Of a stretch of DNA of 64,000 nucleotides, positions 1 to 8,844 are shown one piece after another. Made by a program: the position numbers and the translations under genes. The notes under the pieces are model-generated. The model was given only the letters and a program-made list of their open reading frames with translations. It was not told the DNA's origin and ran no database searches. The DNA is from Arachnopeziza araneosa (lineage: Eukaryota; Ascomycota; Leotiomycetes; Helotiales; Arachnopezizaceae). The DNA is taken from contig QYAI01000043.1 of NCBI GenBank assembly GCA_003988855.1, positions 1 to 64,000 of the forward strand. Direction: 5' to 3'. How positions within the stretch are numbered: position 1 is the first letter of the stretch; each line of letters starts with the position of its first letter.

Positions 1-1907
1 ATTTCGTAGAGTAAAGACGCTTGTAGGAATAGTAATAATCTCTACCATAGCATAGAAATTAACATTTGTAACACAGTTTGTATCATCGTTCTTCGCTGTA
101 AGAATCAGACCGCCAATTGCAGTATTTCGATCGCTCGCGTTGAAGATATGAACATTGCGATGTATGGAACGGCTGCTATTTGTCATGGGGTAGTTTTCGG
201 GCTGCGAGAGAGTATCTGCGAGGTGTGGGAGAGTGTCTTCGTGCGATGGCGGAGCGGTTTCGTGTAGAAGAGCGTCTTCGGGGTGCGAGAGGGTATTTGC
301 AAGGCGCGGGAGAGTGTCTTCGTGCAATGGCAGAGTGGTTTCGTGTAGTGGGATGTCTTTAGAATATGAGAGAGTATCTTCATACTCTTTGATGTTGATA
401 TTGATGTTGGTGTTGTTTTCGAGAGAGGAGGAGCCGGAGTGAGCAGAAGAAGACGACATGGTGAAGGTTTGGATAGCGTGTAGCGTGTAGTGTGTTGCAG
501 ATGGCAGGCGCGTTCGAATATGGAAAGTTTGATGAAGAAATGAATGACGAGACTGAGCCGGTAACTTAAGTTAGAAGCGGCGAGCTTACTACGCGACTCT
601 GGGACTAAGAAGAAAAAAGTTGCGCTCGACTACCATAGGAACATCCAGCAGACCCTCACGCTCACCCTTCTTGCCCTCTCCCTGCTTCTCTATTTCCTTT
701 GGAGATATTGCAATCCAAGTGCTAGCATTCTTACTCAACCCATACTATCAGGAATTAGTGTATAAATTCTAGTGTGTAGACGGTCGCTGCGGACCGCATC
801 GAGGATTGCAAACATGTTCGAGTTAGGGTGCAAGTCCTGATTAATTTTTTAATCAGATCTTGCTTGTGAAAGATGGTGCCATGATCGGTGACCAGATACG
901 TTGCTGGCGATGGTGCGGGTCCACTATGTTGATATTTTTCTCGCTAAATCCCTTTCTTTCATCCTACAAAGACAGTACGTTGTGCGTGGCGATTTCGGTA
1001 CGTAGGTGCAGCCCGAAATACTCGTGCACACGGGGTAGGGCGTACCCTTTAGCGAGTCAAACACCCTCTGGCGGAAGAGGACAGGGGCACTCCAAGCCGA
1101 ATATTTTAAGCCGCAATCTTTCGCTTAACATTTTGCCCAGCTTCGTCGCTACTGGTGTAAGTCTGCGTATTGGTAAGAAGAAAATTTATCCCTATTCGGT
1201 GATATTTTCTGGGAATTCTCTTTTTAACCCTTAGCAAAAAGGCCATATGCAGCCTTGGTTTTCGTAGAAAGAGCTAGGGAGAGGGATGCAACAACCGGCA
1301 ACGCCAGGTGGCCCTCATCGCCAATAACCATGACGCTACATCACGCTGCAGTCACTGCATACTACCATGTCTGTTGGTTTGCTGAGAGAGTTTCTTTTGC
1401 TTTATGCTGGAATGGATAGCAGGAGCCGCATTTCGCTTTGTGCCGTAGATATGTGCAAGTACCTCGCTGGCTTGATTCAAGGACCAGGGCATTAAAATTG
1501 TTATCTCTGTCATCTTCACTTCTCTTTTCACTCGCATCTGAGTATACTATTCCCTTCAATCTCGAGTGCCGAGGAGATCCTAGGCGGCAAGCTTGTCAAC
1601 AATGAGAATTAGATGCCTTCATGTACGTCCACACAATTCGTCTCGGATTTTTCATACTTACTGGCAAATAGCTCCATTCACAACCTTATAGAGTCGATCA
1701 CCATATTGCTCTTGCTAATGTAGTTCTCAAGGAAGCGAAGATAAAATATCTTGATCTATTACTCCTGCCAGAGTTGATGTTTTCTGGCAAGTTAGCTCCA
1801 CGTTGCATCATTCAGTAGATATTTCCCTCCCCCGAGCTACTCCTCATTTCATTGCTATCTCGATTGTATTATAGAACTGACAAGCAACAGGACACAACTC
1901 TAAATAA
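1..1907. other. Gene-poor left edge
   Basis: No convincing protein-coding gene was found in this stretch. It contains the two-copy 81-bp repeat near 200-362, described separately. The other open frames are short, mostly start at non-ATG codons and show no recognisable domains. Some of the sequence just before 1908 may be an eroded 5' end of the amidase-like pseudogene that follows, because the readable frame is cut by a stop at 1905. Confidence 0.6.
200..362. repeat. Two-copy 81-bp tandem repeat
   Basis: Two adjacent copies of about 81 bp (about 200-281 and 282-362) share long stretches such as GAGAGTGTCTTCGTGC and GGTTTCGTGTAG. They differ mainly by transitions. The period is exactly 27 codons, so open frames pass through both copies on both strands. 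No initiator or domain supports a real protein, so it is treated as a DNA repeat. Confidence 0.75.
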
Positions 1908-2652
1908 TTACGAAATGTCAACCCTTTCTTCGAAGCTGCCGAGCATGGTGTCAGTTCCATTTGGGCAAGCAAGACGGCTAGCGAGTATCACTGCATGGTC
2001 AGTGTTGGATATCCGGAGATGGTTTGTCCGGCTCAAAACTGGCTCTTGTCGCCTGAATATTATAGCTCGACCATTCTTGTCGGCGCAAACGGCGAAGTCA
2101 TTGCGAATTTCCGCAAGTCTCTTCAATGGTACGTTGGTAAACAGTGGAGCTGGGAAGGAATCGAGCGTTTCTTTACTCGAGAGATATCTGGACTAGGGAA
2201 TGTAGCAATAGGTATTTTGAACCAGTCGAAAGAGTGTGCTCTGATCTTACCAACTCCTCATAAACAAGCTGACATTTTATAGCCACAAGTTTGCGCAATA
2301 TGTACTTGATGCGCAGGCGAATCTTGTTCTTCTTTCAATGGCATGGGCCACTTATGAGAATGATCGATCTTATACTCATTCCAGAGAAGTCCCAGATCTG
2401 AAGACAATAAGTTCCTAGCTCCGCGAGCTCGAGCCGATCATCGCAGCAAAACGAGAGAGCGAAATTGTCTGTGCCATCGCAGACCGGATTGGAAGAGAAA
2501 AGGAATCTGTATGGTATTGGGCATTCAAGCTAGCAAACAAAGCTGGGACTGACATTCTGGAGCTTAAAGATCCTTTAGTAGCTAAACAGCTTCACCAGAT
2601 TGGACCTCACCTTGATATCAATACCCCACGAGTACACGTGGGGCGAGTTTAG
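1908..2652 (+). pseudogene. Decayed protein N-terminal amidase-like (nitrilase superfamily) gene
   Basis: Two frames together spell a carbon-nitrogen hydrolase resembling fungal N-terminal asparagine/glutamine amidases, which deamidate N-termini for the Arg/N-degron pathway. The first frame (1908-2211) carries SSIWASKTASEYHC, VSVGYPE, YYSSTILVGANGEV, NFRKS and the WEG...FFT block ending GLGNVAIGI. The second frame (2284-2652) carries HKFAQYVLDAQANLVLLSMAW. The segment between them, which in homologs has the GICMDLNPY-type block with the nucleophilic Cys, is absent. A plausible 71-nt intron at 2212-2282 leaves the frames one base out of phase. A stop at 2416-2418 interrupts the second frame, which otherwise stays open to 2650. 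A stop at 1905 precedes the first frame, and no good start was found. The family call rests on motif recognition. An unusual exon structure is the main alternative to decay. Confidence 0.6.
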
Positions 2653-4129
2653 AAAGAATGCTTGGTATTCCTCATCCTTTGTCGCCGAAGGTGTGAAATG
2701 CCATGCAAAATAAGACGAGGCGATCACAGTCTGAGCCACCAAGAATGCCTGAGGTCTTGTGAGAGATGAGATCTTGAGGGAGGGTGTATATCAGGAGCTT
2801 TGGTGTTGGGAATATGTAATCTATCAATTTCATCACAAGCCGCCAGGTTGCCACTGATTTTCGACAGCTGACTAGCTTCGATAAGATCTCTAGCGTTTAC
2901 TAAACTAAACATGAGCTACGAGTCTGGATCTTGAATATCCTTCTTCACGGTCACGAGTGAACAGTCTACTTCCACATATTTCTCTGCATGTTTCTCTGCA
3001 TATTTCTCTATATATCTTTCTGCACCTTTCTGCATCTTTCTTGACCACATTGACAGCTTCTCAAAGTTTTTTCGGCACGGTATGTCCTTCCTTCATCTTT
3101 TTGGCTTCAATATCTTTGGCATGTTTTGTAAGTAAAGTAATAGGAGATGTTGTGCACATGTAGATGAACTTGTCAATATGCGTGCTTTTTCGATAGACAA
3201 AACTGCCAGGTACACTCAATTTGGGGTTCCTATTGCTCTCCAGTCTACTTGACACATGGTGAATCAGGCGATGAAATGTCTGACCATAATTGAGCCCAAG
3301 TTTGAGCCATCAACTAACATAGAGAATGATACACATCTTCTGACTCGTGCTGACTTTGAGAAGACGAGATATCACGCCAGTCCCCAGCGAGAACCCAGGC
3401 TTCATCTCCGGTAAATGGGGTTTCGCCTATTGGATAAGCTCTCTGTTAATCGCTCGGCCAACGCCAGGAAACCGGAGAAGCGCGAATGGACCTACCAGCA
3501 GACTTCAGTTATATCCAGGGGTTGACCACTTAGGTAAGCACGGTACCCTGCCTGCTTGCGCCCCAAAACGGAGCCGCATCCAATGCACGTCGGGGTATAT
3601 ACATCACGCACTTTTTGAGAATGGATACAAGGATTTCACTGGCACTGTCTTGTCTGGTCTTTGTGTCGTTCTTTAGGAGCAGGTATATACCTTGAGAATC
3701 GTTCTTTCACCTCGTCTAACTTAAGAAACTGGCTAGCCACGGCCAACAGGATGACTTACAAAACGCCGTAGGGTCTTAAGCATGAGGCTCTGCTGGTGTT
3801 GGTGTTATCGCAGCTTCCCGCACGGTGCCATTACCCGCCTTGTCTACGGCAGGATGGCTCTTTGTCATGCCAAATAAAATGTAGGGAGCTTATTTTATTT
3901 ATATGGCATAGCGTTGCTCGTGACGTTGTTGGCTGACATGATGTTTGACCATCATATCGCTTTACCTTCCAGTCCCTTTCCTCATTAGAACCTCCAAAAT
4001 CCACCTCTTTCGGATTCTTGCCATCTTCTCGACAAGATGTGTGATTACTGGGACACGAAATATCCGTCATGCGACAGCTTAATGGGTCGCCAAATCACTC
4101 GTTGCTGCACGAGGTCAAGGAGATCGGGG
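2653..4129. other. Intergenic, no gene recognised
   Basis: About 1.5 kb without a supported gene. It includes a pyrimidine-rich imperfect repeat near 2979-3050. The longest open frame (about 109 codons, 3347-3676) starts at GTG and has no recognisable domain. Confidence 0.55.
2979..3050. repeat. Imperfect TTTCTCTGCAT-type repeat
   Basis: Several degenerate copies of an 11-nt pyrimidine-rich unit (TTTCTCTGCAT, ATTTCTCTATA, CTTTCTGCACC, TTTCTGCATC) follow one another. This simple-sequence expansion produces a low-complexity reading frame that should not be taken for a protein. Confidence 0.6.
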
Positions 4130-4224
4130 AGGAATCCACATAGACCAGAGGAATCCACATAGACCAGAGGAATCCACATAGACCAGAGGAATCCACATAG
4201 ACCAGAGGAATCCACATAGACCAG
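4130..4224. repeat. Perfect 19-bp minisatellite, five copies
   Basis: The unit AGGAATCCACATAGACCAG is repeated five times head to tail without a mismatch (5 x 19 = 95 bp). Perfect identity suggests recent expansion. The period is not a multiple of three and no gene overlaps it, so it is non-coding. Confidence 0.95.
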
Positions 4225-4678
4225 GTGAAAGCGACAATTGGACAGAGGTCAACTCAGCAATCGCATGCAATAACTGCCGTGATTCGGACTATTCGACTGG
4301 GTGGGGGTAAGTTCACTCCGTGGTTTCCTCCGGTTGATGATTATAGACTAACAATTTGTATGTCACAGACCCGGCAACACCACATACAGGGAACGATGGA
4401 GCTGTGATTGTGAATGTTACGATGTGATGGCCTATATATGCCTAGATAGTGCGGCCGTTGTCGCCAATAATCCATTGATTCGAAAAGTGCCGGGTAATCA
4501 TGCCAAGAATTGGGCGCCAAATAGTGAATGCGTACGATAACGTCCAGGCATCAGCGGGCTCGTCCTGCCACCCTATACGTCTCTCAGCTCCTATCGTTCC
4601 TTAATAACCAAAACCAGCTCGCTTCGAAAGCATCTCTTCCCAATTCCAAGCCCTATTCCAAAAGACTTGTATGCAGCT
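4225..4678. other. Intergenic
   Basis: Nothing recognisable apart from short open frames. It could hold the promoter or 5' leader of the small secreted-protein candidate that follows. Confidence 0.5.
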
Positions 4679-4879
4679 ATGCTACATTTTGCTCTTCTTG
4701 GACTCGTACTGACAGTTCCATCTAGGCCTTCGTTGTTACTCGTCGATTCCAACATGTGTACACAGGATGTTAGAAAATGGTCTGACTGTGGCTGCACAGT
4801 CAAGGTTGGCAGCGTTAAAGATTGTGGCAAAAAAGGAACACTCGATTGCAAAGGCGTCGCGGAGAATCCGATTTCATAA
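4679..4879 (+). CDS. Candidate small secreted cysteine-rich protein (66 aa)
   Basis: From the first ATG the frame encodes 66 residues. A hydrophobic N-terminus (MLHFALLGLVLTV) looks like a signal peptide. The remainder has five cysteines (NMC, SDCGC, KDCG, LDC) and is rich in Lys and Gly. That is the general look of fungal apoplastic or effector-like proteins, but no family was recognised and five is an odd number for disulfides. The reading frame is open about 12 nt further upstream without an ATG, so a spliced 5' exon is possible. The call is tentative. Confidence 0.3.
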   Translation: MLHFALLGLVLTVPSRPSLLLVDSNMCTQDVRKWSDCGCTVKVGSVKDCGKKGTLDCKGVAENPIS

Positions 4880-4952
4880 TGGTCAGTTTGGTGCAGTGAC
4901 CATAAGCCTTAGGATAAAGAGGGAACCAGGATATTGTATTGATGAAATCGAA

Positions 4953-5687
4953 TTATATTAGTACTACGTATTTAGCAAATTGTTTTACATCAGAACTAAT
5001 GCTATACACTCCGTCGTGATAGACCCAGTTTGGGAAAAAAGATGGAACTGCTTTTCCTAATCGGCCTGCAAAGCTAACGTCAATCAAGATCAGACGGCCA
5101 CGGTCGTTCTGCATAATGTTGCTAGGGCCGAAGTCTCCGTGGCTAAAGCCTGCAGAATGAAACTGATCAAGCGTTTGCTTAACGTCATCAGATCGCGAAC
5201 ATAACTCAGACGGTTCGAGTTTGCATAACTTTTCCATTCGGTACCCGCAAATGACCTTATTGTCTAAGATAGGCTGCTGGTCAAATTCTACGACAGGTAG
5301 TCCGAGCTTCGTTAACTTGGCAAGCATGTTGAATTCATGTTGAATGAGCTTGATAGATAGCTCGTCTGAATGGGCAAGCTTGAGAATAGGTAATTGACCG
5401 TCCTTGGTGATTCGAATAGACGCATAAGAACCGTAATCAATTACGTCCGAGTCTCTCCAAATTGTAGCTATTGCAGAACTTTGATCTACCGAGGAAGCGT
5501 TAACGTTGTTGTCAAGGACAGGAAACCTTGTAAGGTCAGGATACTCAGGCGAACCAGACCAAGTGATCAAAAATAGCTCGCGACCGTAGTCGACGATGCA
5601 TTGGTACGATCCACGAACTCCTGCGCTTTGTGGTGGTGTTATCGGCTTGGCCGCACAAACCTGGAGTTTTTGAGTAGGCGGCGTCGG
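4953..5687 (-). CDS. Protein kinase-like protein, partial or lacking a start
   Basis: The frame runs for 244 residues after a stop at 5688-5690 but contains no ATG until well inside the kinase fold, so a 5' exon is missing from this model or the gene is a remnant. The C-terminal half has a kinase/phosphotransferase-like catalytic loop (HSAGFSHGDFGPSNIM) followed by LILIDVSFAG, where the usual DFG is DVS. Upstream, PILKLAHSDE may supply the ATP-binding lysine and IQHEFNML a helix C glutamate. The loop Asp and Asn are present, but the altered DFG and short length leave activity uncertain. Its substrate is unknown. It resembles the small eukaryotic-like kinase proteins common in Leotiomycete genomes. 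Confidence 0.5.
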   Translation of the reverse strand, partial: PTPPTQKLQVCAAKPITPPQSAGVRGSYQCIVDYGRELFLITWSGSPEYPDLTRFPVLDNNVNASSVDQSSAIATIWRDSDVIDYGSYASIRITKDGQLPILKLAHSDELSIKLIQHEFNMLAKLTKLGLPVVEFDQQPILDNKVICGYRMEKLCKLEPSELCSRSDDVKQTLDQFHSAGFSHGDFGPSNIMQNDRGRLILIDVSFAGRLGKAVPSFFPNWVYHDGVYSISSDVKQFAKYVVLI

Positions 5688-6255
5688 TCACGAGGTGATT
5701 AAGGGTTGTGGAGGACGTCTGCGATGGGATAGCGTTTGCTGGTTACTTGTACGCAATCTCGTTCTCTTTAGGCGCTTCCCTAATACTATTTAGTTGACAT
5801 TGTAACTGGACTCTATGCACTTGAGTGCGAGCATTGCAAGCTATATTGCAGAAGGAATGTCCGTTGCGCAGAGCTTCTTCCTTCGAAATCAGGCCGGAGC
5901 AATTGATTTGGGCTTGATGATACCGCACGTCAACCGAACTCCAGTGACAGGTCCGGTCCAAATAGCAGGTAGAGTCAGTAGCTTGATGAACGTGCTGGTG
6001 TTGCCGTGATGGTGCAATGCTATGTGGTGACCGACTTGTCGTCCTCGCGGATAGATGTTCTCTAATGAATCGAGCGCAATCATATTGCGAAGAATCAGTA
6101 ATGCGATCAAACTGGAGCTGGAATAAATGGGGAAGTTGTACTGTATACCATGCACTGAAGTCGAATTTTTCGTCTCGTAAGAGAGAAACCTTTTCAGACG
6201 TGAAGTTTAACGGTGATCCAAGCTTGGCAGTGGTGGGACTGTAGCTGTGCTTTGT
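5688..6255. other. Intergenic or unresolved 5' region of the kinase-like gene
   Basis: No exon that would supply an ATG to the kinase-like frame could be joined confidently. Nothing else is recognisable. Confidence 0.45.
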
Positions 6256-6605
6256 CTAGAGCTTGGCTAAACTGAATAACATTAACCCCAACTTCCGCAT
6301 CCGACGGACATCTCCCTGCTTCCACCTTGATTCTGCAGATACTATGGCTTCATTGCTCTCTAGTCCAATCGCTCCTCTGAGCTCGATGACGAGGTTGACA
6401 ATGTCGAACTCTCTTCCGAACACATTTGAGCTTCCTGTTTCCATGCAAGCTTCCTTTGTGTCCTGACTACGCCAAGTCCAGGACACTGCGAAACAACTCC
6501 TCCCTTCATTCCTAAGAGCGAGAGACATATGGGACTCTGGAAACGACACCTGCATGCCGAGCGATCGAGATAGATTAGCGATACACTCACCTTAGGCGGC
6601 GCCAT
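6256..6605 (-). CDS. Hypothetical protein, two exons (102 aa)
   Basis: The model joins 6605-6591 (MAPPK) to 6549-6256 through a 41-nt intron with GTGAGT donor, GCTAATC branch-like element and GCAG acceptor. It gives an uninterrupted 102-residue protein ending RRMRKLGLMLFSLAKL. No domain or homolog was recognised. The intron is a little shorter than most others here (42 to 60 nt), and support is limited to frame continuity and the splice signals. Confidence 0.35.
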
Positions 6606-6899
6606 AATTTCTTCTCGAGAGGGCGAGTAAATCTGGGAGGTACAGGTGCAAATATGATAACGGCAGGGTGATAACGGGGAGAGGCGCATTCAAGCAGATA
6701 GAAATACATAAGACCTGACTATGTTCTGGGAGTAACCGCACGTTTGTTGAGGAATATTGGGTTCAAAGCGGGCTCCGAATCGTGATGTGGTAGCCGCATA
6801 ATACATCCCAATCGAAGCCACAAAATCAGAATTCAATCTCCATTACTTCGTATTAAAAGTTGTGACGCACGATTTCTAGCTTCCAACATCAGCAAGCCG

Positions 6900-7394
6900 T
6901 CACCCATTAAGACAAGCCTGATTATTCCTTTCTCGATCCTCCTTCATCTTCCTTTGTTCTAAACGATATTCCCATTCATTATCCCGCCCTCCCCATGGAA
7001 GACGATTAGTAAAGGTTTTCCCATTCGTCTGATACTGTTCGAACGCCCTATCAAGTATGTCAGAGTAATGAGCAGAATTAGAGGGACAGATAGCTGACGG
7101 CCGTTGGCGATCATAGCTAACACGCCACCACTCTAATGGGATGGCATCCACCGAAATCACCTTCCCGCGGACGTTGAAGTCACATAGCATCCAGATTTTT
7201 TTACTAGTAGGAAGGTCGTGCTCAGGGGACCAATGGAAAAAGTCGGAATCGTTGTTAAATTCTCTTAACAGCTTCGACCGAGCAAAGTCTTCCGCGATGC
7301 GTCTCAGCCGCTGCCTTGGCCCTCCAGGAACGTTAGTGGTGGTGAACCGAATGACGATGCGTATTTCTTGCCGTAGAGTCGAGTCCTCTGTCAT
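6900..7394 (-). CDS. Hypothetical protein (164 aa), possibly frameshifted at its 5' end
   Basis: An ATG-initiated 164-residue frame with a normal amino acid mix (several Trp, many Arg and Asp), including KKIWMLCDFNVRGKVI and PLEWWRVSYDR. Just upstream another frame starts with an ATG at 7494-7492 and reads MATRGRLRFYLNNNFILRGY before running past this start in a different register. The upstream segment looks like a genuine protein N-terminus, so a one-base frameshift or an unrecognised intron may separate the halves. No family was recognised. Confidence 0.4.
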   Translation of the reverse strand: MTEDSTLRQEIRIVIRFTTTNVPGGPRQRLRRIAEDFARSKLLREFNNDSDFFHWSPEHDLPTSKKIWMLCDFNVRGKVISVDAIPLEWWRVSYDRQRPSAICPSNSAHYSDILDRAFEQYQTNGKTFTNRLPWGGRDNEWEYRLEQRKMKEDRERNNQACLNG

Positions 7395-7888
7395 ATTGAT
7401 AATGGAGTAAGAAGGGCAGCGGTTGTTGCTGGAAGTAGCCTCGTAGAATGAAGTTGTTATTGAGGTAAAAGCGAAGACGACCCCGGGTCGCCATAGTATC
7501 TGACTCTAGATAATTACTCTAAATTCTTCTTTGTCAACTATGCGGGGTCCTAAAACTGATGTTGGTCGCATTTCCGTATGGCACTGAATGTTTGATCAAT
7601 TTTTGAGCATTGAATTCCTCATCCGTCGCTCAAATATATAAAGGACACCACAAGCTTAACGATTAGATTTTCCTAAGGTCTAGGTGCTGGGAGGTGCTTT
7701 GAACCAGAGGGGTCTTTGAGCCCTGACGGCGGAATTGGGGCTCTTCTGGTGAACCGATCGCGTCGTTCTCCGGTTGGCTTCCCTAGCGAATGATGCGGCC
7801 ACCCGGACGCCTTCCGCCATCCTGTAACCGTCGTCTGCTTTTCTTGAATTCCTTATAGCTTGCTATGAGTTCGCTGGCCGGGAATGGG

Positions 7889-8137
7889 TCAAACTGTGGA
7901 AGTGGATTGTTTTGACTGTGTGGACTTTGTCCCGGAGTATGATGACTTTGACTTTAACTTTGACATCGGTTGATGGCTTTGTGGAACCAAATCCTGATCG
8001 GTCCCAAAAGACCTTCTTCGTTGTCTTCCTATCTTTTCGAACTCTTTCAAATTTCTCTGGGATAGACGAGCGCGTTTGAGGGGTCTTCCGGCGACGGTCC
8101 CGACAGAAGTGTCAAGTTCGTACAGAGAAGAAATCAT
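7889..8137 (-). CDS. Hypothetical basic Ser/Lys-rich protein, possibly frameshifted
   Basis: An ATG-initiated frame of 82 residues begins MISSLYELDTSVGT and continues with RPLKRARLSQRNLKEFEKI and a Ser/Lys-rich tail. In an overlapping frame the coding character continues past this stop (PLPQFDPFPASELI, SYKEFKKSRRRLQD) to a stop at 7783-7785. A frameshift around 7900-7960 would join them into one basic, mostly disordered protein. The function is unknown, and this could be a relic. Confidence 0.3.
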   Translation of the reverse strand: MISSLYELDTSVGTVAGRPLKRARLSQRNLKEFEKIGRQRRRSFGTDQDLVPQSHQPMSKLKSKSSYSGTKSTQSKQSTSTV

Positions 8138-8844
8138 GCCGCAGGCGGGCGGTTAACGTGCATCTGGCGGTGGTCGCCGAGGAGCCCGACGTTTCCGGAG
8201 CTGTGCAGATGGTGGATTCATGGGCGACATGGGAAACCCTGAGTAAAGCGTGGTCTTGACGGTTGGTGTTGGATGAGGAGCACACTGTGCAGGTGCACTA
8301 ATTAATGTACATACTAATAAATGTACTAAGGTACCGAGATTTTGCTGTAGTGTTACGCAGTGTAACCTCTTTGCTTCGAGTTTAGCTTAGCATGTGCCTA
8401 AGCTCGCTACATTATCAGGTCCAACCATGACAGATTTTCAAGTGGGGTTTATTTATATTCGCTGTATAAATTACTTGTAGTATGTAAATCAATTTTTATC
8501 CTTACTTGAAAAGAGTATATAGGTGCTACAACTTAAGCTTCTTGTCGACTAACGCAAAAGCAACTACCGTCTCGTTTCTCCGATACCTGTGCTTGTTTCT
8601 TTTGATAGTTGCAATCTTTTTAGAAAGCATACTATTGAATTACTTAAAGGTATGCAGTTAAGCCTCTCTTAATGAGGCGCTCTTGGGAGATATTTACGTG
8701 GGGTTCACTCTGCTAGCATTCACCTGGTGCGACCAGATTTATCCACTGTAATCTACGCAGGATAAAAGGATGTGGCATGAGCTAATCTGTGCAACCACCT
8801 AAGCTTCCTGCCGGTACTCAAATACTTCTCCAAACTTCTCCAAC
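8138..8844. other. Intergenic
   Basis: About 700 bp, AT-rich in its middle, lying downstream of the amidohydrolase stop. No gene, repeat or RNA structure was recognised. Confidence 0.55.

Noticed and set aside
180..383. Repeat-containing protein from the 81-bp duplicated sequence
   Set aside because: Open frames on both strands follow from the 27-codon period; the forward frame lacks an ATG and neither has a domain.
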